A stretch of DNA of 64,000 bases from Streptomyces zaomyceticus (GTDB taxonomy: Bacteria; Actinomycetota; Actinomycetes; Streptomycetales; Streptomycetaceae), in contig NZ_BNBZ01000026.1 in the NCBI RefSeq assembly GCF_014656215.1, positions 1-64,000 of the forward strand. Reading direction: 5' to 3'. The notes below the pieces were generated by a model. That model saw nothing but the letters and a program-made list of their open reading frames with translations, was not told where the DNA came from and did not search any database. Positions 42,487-51,320 of the stretch are shown piece by piece (within the stretch, counting starts at the first letter, position 1; every line of letters starts with the position of its first letter). Position numbers and translations under genes: made by a program.

Positions 42487-43418
42487 CGACCGTCGCTCAT
42501 GTTCACGACAGCACGGACAGCCCGTTCGCGCTGTCGCACCTCGACTCCCTGGAGTCCGAGGGCGTCCACATCTTCCGCGAGGTGGCGGGCGAGTTCGAGC
42601 GGCCGGTGATCCTCTTCTCCGGCGGCAAGGACTCCATCGTCATGCTGCACCTGGCGCTGAAGGCCTTCGCCCCCGCGGCGATCCCCTTCACGCTGCTGCA
42701 CGTCGACACCGGGCACAACTTCCCCGAGGTCCTCGAGTACCGCGACCGTGTCGTCGCCCAGCACGGACTGCGGCTGCACGTCGCCTCCGTGCAGGAGTAC
42801 ATCGACGCCGGCAAGCTGCGCGAGCGCCCCGACGGCACCCGCAACCCGCTGCAGACCGTCCCGCTCACCGAGGCGATCCAGCAGCACCGCTTCGACGCCG
42901 TCTTCGGCGGCGGCCGCCGCGACGAGGAGAAGGCCCGCGCCAAGGAGCGGGTGTTCTCGCTGCGCGACGAGTTCTCGCAGTGGGACCCGCGCCGCCAGCG
43001 CCCCGAGCTGTGGCAGCTCTACAACGGCCGCCACGCGCCCGGCGAGCACGTCCGCGTCTTCCCGCTGTCCAACTGGACCGAGCTCGACGTGTGGCAGTAC
43101 ATCCAGCGCGAGAAGATCGAGCTCCCGGGCATCTACTTCGCCCATGAGCGCGAGGTCTTCGCCCGCAGCGGCATGTGGCTGACCGCCGGCGACTGGGGCG
43201 GCCCCAAGGAGTCGGAGACGACCGAGACGCGGCTGATCCGCTACCGCACCGTCGGTGACATGTCCTGCACCGGTGCCGTCGACTCCGACGCCACCACGCT
43301 GGACGCCGTCATCGCCGAGATCGCCGCCTCCCGGCTCACCGAGCGGGGCGCGACCCGCGCCGACGACAAGATGTCCGAGGCCGCGATGGAAGACCGCAAG
43401 CGCGAAGGGTACTTCTAG
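42483..43418 (+). CDS. cysD: Sulfate adenylyltransferase subunit 2
   Basis: 311 residues. CysD binds sulfate and ATP and makes APS with the GTPase CysN. The ATP-pyrophosphatase motif is LFSGGKDSIVMLHLAL (about 44-59), followed by HVDTGHNFPEV and FGGGRRDEEKARAKERVFS. The end, DKMSEAAMEDRKREGYF, is highly typical. ATGA overlap with cysC and 2 bp to cysN indicate coupled translation. Confidence 0.95.
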   Translation: MTTVAHVHDSTDSPFALSHLDSLESEGVHIFREVAGEFERPVILFSGGKDSIVMLHLALKAFAPAAIPFTLLHVDTGHNFPEVLEYRDRVVAQHGLRLHVASVQEYIDAGKLRERPDGTRNPLQTVPLTEAIQQHRFDAVFGGGRRDEEKARAKERVFSLRDEFSQWDPRRQRPELWQLYNGRHAPGEHVRVFPLSNWTELDVWQYIQREKIELPGIYFAHEREVFARSGMWLTAGDWGGPKESETTETRLIRYRTVGDMSCTGAVDSDATTLDAVIAEIAASRLTERGATRADDKMSEAAMEDRKREGYF

Positions 43419-43420
43419 CC

Positions 43421-44761
43421 ATGACGAGCACCACCGAGCAGTTCGCCGACGTGGCGGCCACGACCCTGCTGCGCTTCGCCACCGCCGGCTCCGTCGACGA
43501 CGGCAAGTCCACCCTGGTGGGCCGGCTCCTCCACGACTCCAAGTCGGTCCTCACCGACCAGCTGGAGGCCGTCGAGGCCGCGTCCCTCAAGCGCGGGCAG
43601 GAGGCGCCCGACCTGGCGCTCCTCACCGACGGGCTGCGGGCCGAGCGCGAGCAGGGCATCACCATCGACGTGGCCTACCGCTACTTCGCGACGCCCCGCC
43701 GCCGCTTCATCCTCGCCGACACCCCCGGGCACGTGCAGTACACCCGGAACATGGTGACCGGCGCCTCCACCGCCGAGCTGGCCGTGGTCCTCGTCGACGC
43801 CCGCAACGGCGTGGTCGAGCAGACCCGCCGGCACGCCGCCGTCGCCGCGCTGCTGCGCGTCCCGCACGTCGTCCTGGCCGTGAACAAGATGGACCTGGTC
43901 GACTACCGGGAGCCCGTCTTCGCCGCGATCGCCGAGGAGTTCACGACGTACGCCTCCGAGCTCGGCGTCCCGGAGATCACCGCGATCCCGATCTCCGCGC
44001 TGGCCGGCGACAACGTCGTGGAGCCCTCCGCCAACATGGACTGGTACGGCGGCCCGACGGTGCTGGAGCACCTGGAGACCGTCCCCGTCAGCCACGACCT
44101 GACGGCCTGCCACGCGCGCTTCCCCGTGCAGTACGTGATCCGTCCGCAGACCGCCGAGCACCCCGACTACCGGGGCTACGCCGGTCAGATCGCGGCCGGT
44201 GCCTTCCGGGTCGGCGAGCCGATCACGGTCCTGCCTTCGGGGAAGACCTCCACGATCGCCGGGATCGACGCGCTCGGCGAGTCCGTGGACATCGCCTGGG
44301 CCCCGCAGTCGGTGACGATCCGGCTCGCCGACGACATCGACATCTCGCGCGGCGACCTGCTCGCCCCGAGCGGTGACGCCCCGGCGACCACGCAGGACAT
44401 CGAGGCGACCGTCTGCCACGTGGCGGACCGGGCCCTCTCCGTCGGGCAGCGGGTGCTGCTCAAGCACACGACCCGCACGGTCAAGGCGATCGTCAGGGAG
44501 ATCCCCTCGCGGCTCACCCTGGACGACCTCTCCCAGCACCCGAACCCGGGTCAGCTGGTCGCCAACGACATCGGCCGTGTCGTGGTGCGCACGGCCGAGC
44601 CGCTCGCGCTCGACGCGTACGCGGACTCGCGCCGTACCGGTTCGTTCCTGCTGATCGACCCGGCGGACGGCACCACCCTGGCGGCGGGCATGGCGGGCGA
44701 GTCCTTCGCCTCCAGGGCCGAGACCACCGTCCAGGCGGATGAAGAAGGGTGGGACTTCTAG
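43421..44761 (+). CDS. cysN: Sulfate adenylyltransferase subunit 1 (GTPase)
   Basis: 446 residues, elongation-factor-like. Motifs: G1 GSVDDGKSTLVGRLLHDSK (about 18-36), G3 DTPGHVQYTRNMVTG, G4 NKMDLVDY. GTP hydrolysis drives APS formation by CysD. The length shows that no C-terminal CysC kinase is fused, in line with the separate cysC gene. It is followed by a 213-bp gap with a small ORF and then the sulfonate-binding protein gene. Confidence 0.95.
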   Translation: MTSTTEQFADVAATTLLRFATAGSVDDGKSTLVGRLLHDSKSVLTDQLEAVEAASLKRGQEAPDLALLTDGLRAEREQGITIDVAYRYFATPRRRFILADTPGHVQYTRNMVTGASTAELAVVLVDARNGVVEQTRRHAAVAALLRVPHVVLAVNKMDLVDYREPVFAAIAEEFTTYASELGVPEITAIPISALAGDNVVEPSANMDWYGGPTVLEHLETVPVSHDLTACHARFPVQYVIRPQTAEHPDYRGYAGQIAAGAFRVGEPITVLPSGKTSTIAGIDALGESVDIAWAPQSVTIRLADDIDISRGDLLAPSGDAPATTQDIEATVCHVADRALSVGQRVLLKHTTRTVKAIVREIPSRLTLDDLSQHPNPGQLVANDIGRVVVRTAEPLALDAYADSRRTGSFLLIDPADGTTLAAGMAGESFASRAETTVQADEEGWDF

Positions 44762-44854
44762 GATCATGCTCTCCGACATCTACTCGACCTTCGCGAAGGA
44801 GGGTGGCCGCGTAGGCAGCGGCACCCTCGGCAGTGGCCAGGGAGGGGTGGCGCG

Positions 44855-44947
44855 ATGTGCGCGATGACGTACGCGCACCGCATGCGCGCCCACACCCCCC
44901 ACGAGCTGTACCTGCCCCAGCACCACCGCCGAAGACGTGCGTCATGA
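44855..44947 (+). CDS. Small ORF (30 codons) between cysN and the sulfonate-binding protein gene
   Basis: ATG 44855 is preceded by GGAGGGG with 7 bases between, a very strong ribosome binding site. The peptide begins MCAMTYAHRM, with cysteine as second residue, and ends HHRRRRAS. It ends 27 bp before the GTG of the substrate-binding protein gene. It could be a leader that couples transport to cysteine supply or a chance ORF. An overlapping 33-codon frame from 44766 has no good ribosome binding site. A CCTTCGCGAAGG palindrome sits at 44788-44799. Confidence 0.4.
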   Translation: MCAMTYAHRMRAHTPHELYLPQHHRRRRAS

Positions 44948-44974
44948 GACCACGTACCGAGAGGAAAGCCTCCC

Positions 44975-46111
44975 GTGTCTGCCAACGGAAATTCCCGCAC
45001 CACCCGTAACACCGTGCGCCGCAGCATCGTCGCCGCCGCCGCGCTGCCCCTCCTGGTCGGTGCCCTCGCCTCGTGCGGCTACGGCTCCAACGCGAAGGAC
45101 GAGTCCGCGGACAAGAAGGCCCCGGTCGCGGCCGACGCCAAGAAGCTCTCCGCCGACGAGGTCCGGGTCGGCTACTTCCCGAACCTGACCCACGCCACCG
45201 CCCTCATCGGCGTCAAGGACGGCCTGATCCAGAAGGAGCTGGGCGGCACCACGTTGAAGCCGCAGACCTTCAACGCCGGCCCGTCCGAGATCGAGGCGCT
45301 CAACGGCGGCTCCCTCGACATCGGCTTCATCGGCCCCTCGCCGTCCATCAACGCCTACGTCAAGTCCAAGGGCAAGAACCTGCGGATCATCTCCGGCTCC
45401 GCCTCCGGCGGCGTGAAGCTGGTCGTGAACCCGGACAAGATCAAGACCCTGGACGACCTCAAGGGCAAGCGGATCGCCACCCCGCAGAAGGGCAACACCC
45501 AGGACGTGGCGCTCCTCAACTGGATCGCCGAGAAGGGCTGGAAGGTCGACCCGGAGTCCGGCAAGGGTGACGTCTCCGTCGTCCGCACGGACAACAAGGT
45601 CACCCCGGACGCCTTCAAGTCCGGCTCCATCGACGGCGCCTGGGTTCCCGAGCCGACCGCCTCGAAGCTGGTCGCCCAGGGCGGCTCGGTCCTCCTGGAC
45701 GAGACCTCCCTGTGGCCCGACAAGAAGTTCGTCATCACGAACGTGATCGTGTCGCAGAAGTTCCTCGCGGAGCACCCGGACGTGGTCGAGGCCGTGCTGA
45801 CGGGCACGGTGAAGACCAACGAGTGGATCAACGCCAACCCGGACAAGGCGAAGGCGTCCGCCAACGAGGCGCTGAAGGCGCTCGGCGGCAAGGCCCTGGA
45901 CGCCAAGGTCATCGACCCGGCGTGGCCGAGCATCGCGATCACGAACGACCCGCTGGCCGCGACGCTGAAGACCCAGTCCGAGTGGGCGGTCAAGGCCGAG
46001 CTCATCAAGCAGCCCGACCTGGCCGGCATCTACGACCTGAAGCTCCTCAACAAGGTGCTGAAGGCCGCGGGCAAGCCCGAGGTCTCCGACGCCGGTCTCG
46101 GCGTCAAGTAA
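44975..46111 (+). CDS. Aliphatic sulfonate-type ABC transporter substrate-binding lipoprotein
   Basis: 378 residues. The signal peptide ends with the lipobox LASC (C34), so it is anchored to the outside of the membrane. The SsuA/TauA/NrtA-type fold shows VRVGYFPNLTHATALIGVKDG, ALNGGSLDIGFIGPSPSIN and DDLKGKRIATPQKGNTQDVA. The cys operon context favours sulfonates or sulfate esters over nitrate. The GTG start has AGAGGAA upstream. It precedes its own ATPase and permease genes. Confidence 0.9.
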   Translation: MSANGNSRTTRNTVRRSIVAAAALPLLVGALASCGYGSNAKDESADKKAPVAADAKKLSADEVRVGYFPNLTHATALIGVKDGLIQKELGGTTLKPQTFNAGPSEIEALNGGSLDIGFIGPSPSINAYVKSKGKNLRIISGSASGGVKLVVNPDKIKTLDDLKGKRIATPQKGNTQDVALLNWIAEKGWKVDPESGKGDVSVVRTDNKVTPDAFKSGSIDGAWVPEPTASKLVAQGGSVLLDETSLWPDKKFVITNVIVSQKFLAEHPDVVEAVLTGTVKTNEWINANPDKAKASANEALKALGGKALDAKVIDPAWPSIAITNDPLAATLKTQSEWAVKAELIKQPDLAGIYDLKLLNKVLKAAGKPEVSDAGLGVK

Positions 46112-46164
46112 CCGCCCCGAGCAGCTCACAGACCGCGAATCCGTAACCCCAGGAGGTGACGACC

Positions 46165-46959
46165 ATGGCCACGACGTTCGCCAAGGCTGCCGAGGGCACC
46201 GTAGCGGAGCAGACGCACGCCGCCCGGATCGAGCACGTCTCGAAGTCCTTCTCCGGCCCGGCCGGTACCCAACTCGTCCTGGACGACGTCAGTCTCGACG
46301 TCGCTCCCGGCGAGTTCGTCACCATCCTGGGGGCATCGGGGTGCGGTAAGTCCACCCTGCTGAACCTGGTCGCGGGACTCGACCGGCCGACCCAGGGGTC
46401 CATCGAGACCCCGGGCGGCCGGCCGGCCCTGATGTTCCAGGAGCACGCCCTCTTCCCGTGGCTGACCGCGGGCAAGAACATCGAACTCGCCCTGCGTCTG
46501 CGCGGGGTGGCCAAGTCCGAGCGCAGGCCTGAGGCCGAGCGGCTGCTCGAACTCGTCCGGCTCGGCGGCGCGTACGGCAAGCGGGTGCACGAGCTGTCCG
46601 GCGGTATGCGGCAGCGCGTGGCCCTGGCCAGGGCGCTGGCCCAGGACAGCCAGCTGCTGCTGATGGACGAGCCGTTCGCGGCCCTGGACGCCATCACCCG
46701 TGACGTGCTGCACGGCGAGCTCACCCGCATCTGGGAAGAGACCAACCTCTCGGTCCTCTTCGTCACCCACAACGTGCGGGAGGCCGTGCGCCTCGCGCAG
46801 CGGGTCGTCCTCCTCTCCTCCCGTCCCGGCCGGGTGGCGAAGGAGTGGACCGTGGGCATCGAGCAGCCGCGCCGCATCGAGGACGCGGACGTGGCCGAGC
46901 TGTCCCTTGAGATCACTGAACACCTGCGTGGGGAGATCCGCCGCCATGGCCAGCACTGA
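46165..46959 (+). CDS. Sulfonate/nitrate-type ABC transporter ATP-binding protein
   Basis: 264 residues. Walker A GASGCGKSTLLNLVAG (about 55-70), Q loop MFQEHALFPWL, signature LSGGMRQRVALARAL and Walker B LLLMDEPFAALD, then H-loop FVTHNVREAV. It belongs to the SsuB/TauB-like class. AGGAGG lies 8 bases before ATG 46165, which decides against GTG 46156. It overlaps the permease gene by 14 bp. Confidence 0.93.
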   Translation: MATTFAKAAEGTVAEQTHAARIEHVSKSFSGPAGTQLVLDDVSLDVAPGEFVTILGASGCGKSTLLNLVAGLDRPTQGSIETPGGRPALMFQEHALFPWLTAGKNIELALRLRGVAKSERRPEAERLLELVRLGGAYGKRVHELSGGMRQRVALARALAQDSQLLLMDEPFAALDAITRDVLHGELTRIWEETNLSVLFVTHNVREAVRLAQRVVLLSSRPGRVAKEWTVGIEQPRRIEDADVAELSLEITEHLRGEIRRHGQH

Positions 46960-47833
46960 CACCGCAGCGACGGTCAAGAAGGACGACCTCGCCGGTCTGG
47001 AGGCCGGACTCGACGCCCTGGACGCGGTCGAGATCCGCCGCACCCCGGTCCGGGAGGTCCTGCTCAAGAAGGTCCTCCCGCCCACCATCGCCGTCGCCCT
47101 GGTCCTCGCGGTCTGGCAGATCCTCGTCTCCGCGAAGATCACCGAGGAGACCAAGCTGCCCGCACCGTCCGCGGTGTGGGACGGCCTGGTCGACATGTGG
47201 CTCCAGGGCACCCTGCTGGAGGTCGTCTGGACCAGCGTGTCCCGGGGTCTGGCCGGCTTCCTGCTGGCCCTCGCCATCGGCACCCCGCTGGGCCTGCTGG
47301 TCGCCCGGGTGAAGTTCGTGCGCGCCGCGATCGGCCCGATCCTGTCGGGTCTGCAGTCGCTGCCCTCGGTGGCGTGGGTGCCGCCGGCCGTGCTCTGGTT
47401 CGGCCTGAACGACGCGATGATGTTCACGGTGATCCTGCTGGGCGCCGTCCCGTCCATCGCCAACGGTCTGGTCTCCGGTGTCGACCAGGTCCCGCCGCTC
47501 TTCCTGCGGGCCGGCCGCACCATGGGCGCCACCGGCCTCAAGGGCACCTGGCACGTGGTCCTCCCGGCCGCGCTGCCCGGCTACCTGGCCGGCCTGAAGC
47601 AGGGCTGGGCGTTCTCCTGGCGCTCGCTGATGGCCGCCGAGATCATCGCCTCCTCCCCGGATCTGGGTCTGGGTCTGGGGCAGTTGCTGGAGAACGGCCG
47701 GAACAACATCGATCTGCCCGGCGTGTTCCTGGCGATCCTGCTGATCCTGGTCGTCGGCATCGCGATCGACCTGCTGATCTTCAGCCCGCTGGAGCGCTGG
47801 GTGCTCCGCAGCCGCGGCCTGCTGGTGAAGTGA
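46946..47833 (+). CDS. Sulfonate/nitrate-type ABC transporter permease
   Basis: 295 residues with about six membrane helices (for example TIAVALVLAVWQILVSAKI, FLLALAIGTPLGLLVARV, FTVILLGAVPSIANGL and FLAILLILVVGIAIDLL). The EAA-like loop is RAGRTMGATGLKGTWHVVLP. It is SsuC-like and partners the preceding ATPase and the lipoprotein. Its start lies inside the ATPase gene, so translation is coupled. Confidence 0.92.
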   Translation: MASTDTAATVKKDDLAGLEAGLDALDAVEIRRTPVREVLLKKVLPPTIAVALVLAVWQILVSAKITEETKLPAPSAVWDGLVDMWLQGTLLEVVWTSVSRGLAGFLLALAIGTPLGLLVARVKFVRAAIGPILSGLQSLPSVAWVPPAVLWFGLNDAMMFTVILLGAVPSIANGLVSGVDQVPPLFLRAGRTMGATGLKGTWHVVLPAALPGYLAGLKQGWAFSWRSLMAAEIIASSPDLGLGLGQLLENGRNNIDLPGVFLAILLILVVGIAIDLLIFSPLERWVLRSRGLLVK

Positions 47834-47844
47834 GCCGACCGACC

Positions 47845-48588
47845 ATGAACCGACCTGTGCTCCTCGTCATCGCCCACGGCAGCCGCGACCCGCGGCACGC
47901 GGCGACCGTCCAGGCGCTGGTGCGCCGGGCCGGCGCGCTGCGGCCGGGGGTGCGCGTGGAGACGGCGTTCCTGGACTTCAACCTGCCCTCGGTGACGGGG
48001 GTGCTCGACCGGCTCGCCGCCGAGGGGACACGGGACGTGGTCGCGCTTCCGCTGCTGCTGACCCGGGCCTTCCACGCGAAGGCCGACGTGCCCGCCGTCC
48101 TGCGCCAGGCGCCTCCGTCGCTGCGGATCCACCAGGCGGAGGTCCTCGGCCCCTCCCCGCTGCTGATCGCGGCGGTGGAGCGGCGGCTGTACGAGGCCGG
48201 GCTCACGCCCGGCGACAAGAGCACGACCGGGGTCGTTCTGGCCTCGGCGGGCTCCACGGACCCGGAGGCGATCGCGGTGATCGCAGAAACGGCGCGGGAG
48301 CTGCGGCGCACCGGTTGGTGCTCCGTGCGGCCCGCGTTCGCCTCCGCATCTCTTCCGCGTACGGAGGACGCCGTACGCGCCCTGCGCGGCGACGCGGGCG
48401 TCCGGCGGGTGGCCGTCGCCCCGTACGTGATCGCCCCCGGCCGCCTCCCGGACCGCATCGCGGCGGGCGCGGCGGACGCGGATGTCCTGGCGGACGTCCT
48501 CGGCCCCTCCCCCGAGCTGGCCCGGCTGCTCCTGGAGCGCTACGACGGGGCCCTCGCGAGCCGTGTCGTCGTGGCCCACTCCGCCTAG
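47845..48588 (+). CDS. Sirohydrochlorin chelatase (CbiX type)
   Basis: 247 residues. Two CbiX-like halves: the first begins PVLLVIAHGSRDPRHAATV (His and Asp metal site), with ALPLLLTRAFHAKADVP; the second has GVVLASAGSTDPEA and RVAVAPYVIAPGRLPDR. It inserts iron into sirohydrochlorin to make siroheme, the cofactor of sulfite reductase in the same operon. ATG 47845 is likely, while GTG 47830 is in frame too. Confidence 0.88.
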   Translation: MNRPVLLVIAHGSRDPRHAATVQALVRRAGALRPGVRVETAFLDFNLPSVTGVLDRLAAEGTRDVVALPLLLTRAFHAKADVPAVLRQAPPSLRIHQAEVLGPSPLLIAAVERRLYEAGLTPGDKSTTGVVLASAGSTDPEAIAVIAETARELRRTGWCSVRPAFASASLPRTEDAVRALRGDAGVRRVAVAPYVIAPGRLPDRIAAGAADADVLADVLGPSPELARLLLERYDGALASRVVVAHSA

Positions 48589-48890
48589 GCCGTTCCTTCC
48601 GCTTCTTCCGCACCTTCCGGATCTTCCGGATCTTCCGGGGCGTCGTCGGACACGGCGACGGCAGCCGCGGCGAAAGCCCTCGTACAGCCGATAACCCTCG
48701 GTGGTCCGCGTCTCGTTCATACCGTCGACGCCACGGAGCGGCCGGCGGGTGGTCCTGAGGTTTCGCGACCCGGGTGGTGCGCGAAAATTCTTGGCCCGTC
48801 CGTACATCCTTGGGGCCCTCTCGTGCGTCTTCTGTGCGCCGGGCCGTTGCGGACCCGGAAGACATCGGTTTCTACCAAGGGCAGAAGACT
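48589..48890. other. Intergenic region before the D,D-carboxypeptidase gene
   Basis: 302 bp. After the 9-bp array there is no supported gene. The right half is less G+C-rich (GCGAAAATTCTTGG near 48781) and should hold the promoter of the carboxypeptidase gene. Confidence 0.45.
48592..48636. repeat. 9-bp tandem array after the chelatase gene
   Basis: Five 9-bp units of the form G-N-N-(C/T)-C/T-TTCC, the last two exact GGATCTTCC, start 3 bp after the chelatase stop. The array is followed by GGGG. Confidence 0.75.
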
Positions 48891-49781
48891 TTGATCACTT
48901 CGAGACTCGGCGTACGCAGCGCCCTGACGGTCACGATCACGGCCTCGGCCGTACTGGCCGGCGGCGTCTTCGCCGGCCAGGCGTACGCCGCGCCGCCGCC
49001 CGCGCCGTCGATCACCGCCGCCGGCGGTTTCGTCATGAACAACGGGACGGGCGCGACGCTGTTCGGGAAGGCCGCGGACACCCGCCGGTCCACCGGCTCG
49101 ACCACCAAGATCATGACCGCGAAGGTGGTGCTGGCCCAGCGAGGGCTGAACCTGGACGCCAAGGTCACCGTCGACAAGGCGTACAGCGACTACATCGTCT
49201 CCAAGAACGCCTCGTCCGCCCGGCTCATCGTCGGCGACAAGGTGACGGTCCGACAGCTCCTGTACGGCCTGATGCTGCCGTCGGGCTGTGACGCGGCCTA
49301 CGCCCTGGCCGACAAGTTCGGCACCGGCACGACGCGGGCGGCCCGCATCAAGTCGTTCATCGGGAAGATGAACACCGAGGCCAGGAACCTCGGCATGCGG
49401 AACACCCACTTCGACTCGTTCGACGGAATAAGCAATGGGAGCAACTACTCGACTCCTCGCGATCTGACCAAGCTCGCGAGCAGTGCGATGAAGAACTCCA
49501 CGTTCCGCACCGTGGTCGCGACGAAGTCCACGAAGCAGAAGGTGACCACGAGGTCCGGCGGTTACCGGTACATGTCGTGGACCAACACGAACAAGCTCCT
49601 GAGCACCTACAGCGGTGCGATCGGGGTGAAGACCGGCTCCGGCCCGCAGGCCAAGTACTGCCTGGTCTTCGCGGCCACCCGCAACGGCAAGACGGTCATC
49701 GGCACCGTGCTCGCCTCGACGAACGAGACGAACAGGGCCGCCGACGTGAAGAAGCTGCTGGACTACGGCTTCCGCCGGTGA
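48891..49781 (+). CDS. Secreted D-alanyl-D-alanine carboxypeptidase
   Basis: 296 residues. The signal peptide runs to about residue 33 (GQAYA). The catalytic S70-T-T-K73, S131-G-C and a later KTG box (VKTGSG) are the penicillin-binding motifs of the S11 family, which trims the terminal D-Ala of peptidoglycan stems. The SxN motif reads SGC here, as in many streptomycete members. The TTG start is chosen because AAGGGCAGAAG lies just upstream and it gives a normal signal peptide; the open frame extends further upstream. Confidence 0.9.
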   Translation: MITSRLGVRSALTVTITASAVLAGGVFAGQAYAAPPPAPSITAAGGFVMNNGTGATLFGKAADTRRSTGSTTKIMTAKVVLAQRGLNLDAKVTVDKAYSDYIVSKNASSARLIVGDKVTVRQLLYGLMLPSGCDAAYALADKFGTGTTRAARIKSFIGKMNTEARNLGMRNTHFDSFDGISNGSNYSTPRDLTKLASSAMKNSTFRTVVATKSTKQKVTTRSGGYRYMSWTNTNKLLSTYSGAIGVKTGSGPQAKYCLVFAATRNGKTVIGTVLASTNETNRAADVKKLLDYGFRR

Positions 49782-49822
49782 TGCGGCGGCCCCCGGCCCA
49801 CCACGGTGCCGGGGCCGCCCCC

Positions 49823-49851
49823 GGCTGCCTCCCGCTCGCCGGGAGGCAGCC
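49823..49851. terminator. Terminator after the carboxypeptidase gene
   Basis: A perfect 12-bp stem, GGCTGCCTCCCG and CGGGAGGCAGCC, has a 5-base loop. A second, slightly imperfect hairpin lies just before it at about 49787-49820. Confidence 0.8.
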
Positions 49852-49901
49852 CCCGCACCGCACCCCCTCCGGGTGTGCGGACACCCGGCCCTAGGCCGTG
49901 T

Positions 49902-50540
49902 CTAGCCGAAGTCGAGGCCGCCCGTGCGGGTGCGCTTGAGCTCGAAGAGGTCCGGGTGGCCGGCCAGGACGCGGAAGCTGTCGAAGAGTTCGGCCGCGCG
50001 CTCGCCGCGCGGGACGGCACGCAGGACCGGGCCGAACCAGACGGTGCCGTCGACATGGATCGTCGGGGTGCCGACGTACGCCCCGGCCTCGGGGTCCTTG
50101 CCCGCGTCGTGGCTGCGGCGCACGACCTCGTCGTACGCGGGGTCGTGGGCGGCCTCGGCCAGCTCGGCGGGAAGGCCGAGTTCGGTGAGCGACTCGGCGA
50201 CGACCGCGTCGAAGTCCGTCTGCTTCTTCTCGTGGATACGGGTTCCGTACGCGGTGTAGAGCGGGCGCAGGATCTCCTCGCCGTGCTGTGCGGCGGCCGC
50301 CGCCGCGACTCTGACGGGGCCGATGGAGGCGTCGACGAGTTCCCGGTACCAGTCGGGCAGGGTGTTGCCCTCGTTGTGCAGGTACAGACTCATGACCTTG
50401 AAGCGGAGGTCGATGTCCCGTTCGCGCTCGACCTCCAGGATCCATCGGGAGGTGATCCAGGCGAAGGGGCAGGCGGGGTCGAAGTAGAAGTCGACGGTGG
50501 GGCGGGACGAGGTCGGCGGCTGGATCTCGGTGGTCGTCAT
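49902..50540 (-). CDS. Mycothiol-dependent nitroreductase/DsbA-like protein (Rv2466c family)
   Basis: 212 residues. The thioredoxin-fold domain has DFYFDPACPFAWITSRWILE (about 17-36), GTPTIHVDGTVWFGPVL and RGERAAELFDSFRVLAGH. In M. tuberculosis Rv2466c the active site is C-P-W-C; here it is C24-P-F-A27, so the resolving cysteine is missing and a monothiol mechanism with mycothiol is likely. Rv2466c reduces substrates such as nitro compounds with mycothiol. The gene is alone on its strand between two unrelated genes. Confidence 0.88.
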   Translation of the reverse strand: MTTTEIQPPTSSRPTVDFYFDPACPFAWITSRWILEVERERDIDLRFKVMSLYLHNEGNTLPDWYRELVDASIGPVRVAAAAAAQHGEEILRPLYTAYGTRIHEKKQTDFDAVVAESLTELGLPAELAEAAHDPAYDEVVRRSHDAGKDPEAGAYVGTPTIHVDGTVWFGPVLRAVPRGERAAELFDSFRVLAGHPDLFELKRTRTGGLDFG

Positions 50541-50614
50541 GCATCGAATCTAGCCAGCGAGTGGCCTGTCCCCATGGTCCAATCGACAGCCATTGAAGTG
50601 GGCCACTTCCCCTC

Positions 50615-51169
50615 TCAGTCCTCGCGTGTCATCTCCACCAGCTTGGCGACCGTGTTCCAGTTGCGGGCGGTGACCACCAGCCCCTTGACGACGGACGGCC
50701 GGGCGAGGACCTCGGCCAGCCGGGACCTGCCCAGCCCTTCGGGGACGTAGAGGTAGACGACCCGGTCGCCGAGGGCGAATTCCTCGGGGAGATGGGTCTC
50801 CCGGTCGATCGCGGCGAAGCGCTCGGCGTCGGCGGGACCGGAGAGATAGAGGGCGTGGAGCTGCTTGCCCTCCAGTTCGGCCGCCGGGAAGGGGCAGGCC
50901 TCGGCCACCGCGGCCAGGTAGTCGGCGTCGCGGACGAGGCAGTCGACGCGGAAGCCGAAGTGCCCCTCGATCGCGCCCTCGATCGCGGTGGTGAGCGTGT
51001 CGGCGGAGGCGGCGGAGTCGGTGGTGAAGACGGCGTTGCCGCTCTGCAGATAGGTGCGGACGTCCTGGTGCCCGAGGCCCTCGAGGACGGAACGGAGCTC
51101 CGCCATGGGAACCTTCCGGTGGCCGCTCACATTGATGCCGCGCAGCAGGAGCGCGTATGTCTGCGTCAT
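50615..51169 (-). CDS. DUF1697 family protein
   Basis: 184 residues. Typical opening YALLLRGINVSGHRKVPMAEL, then LRSVLEGLGHQDVRTYLQSGN and AVFTT, with the conserved GRSRLAEVLARPSVV(K) and TARNWNTVAKLVEM end. The family is widespread and small; its function is unknown. ATG 51169 is the natural start. Confidence 0.92.
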   Translation of the reverse strand: MTQTYALLLRGINVSGHRKVPMAELRSVLEGLGHQDVRTYLQSGNAVFTTDSAASADTLTTAIEGAIEGHFGFRVDCLVRDADYLAAVAEACPFPAAELEGKQLHALYLSGPADAERFAAIDRETHLPEEFALGDRVVYLYVPEGLGRSRLAEVLARPSVVKGLVVTARNWNTVAKLVEMTRED

Positions 51170-51320
51170 GGGCTCAGAGTAGGCGGGCCACCGCGCCTCG
51201 TGGGGGGCGGCGCGGTGGCCGGTTCGAACACTGTCCGATCAGGGGAGCCGCGAGAAGCCCCTTCATCCATCTGTGACTTATTCAACAATGTTTCGTAATG
51301 GCGAACCCCTCACGAGCGGT

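Noticed and set aside
44766..44867. A 33-codon ORF overlapping the small ORF before the sulfonate-binding protein gene
   Set aside because: It has no ribosome binding site in place; the frame from 44855 has a strong one.
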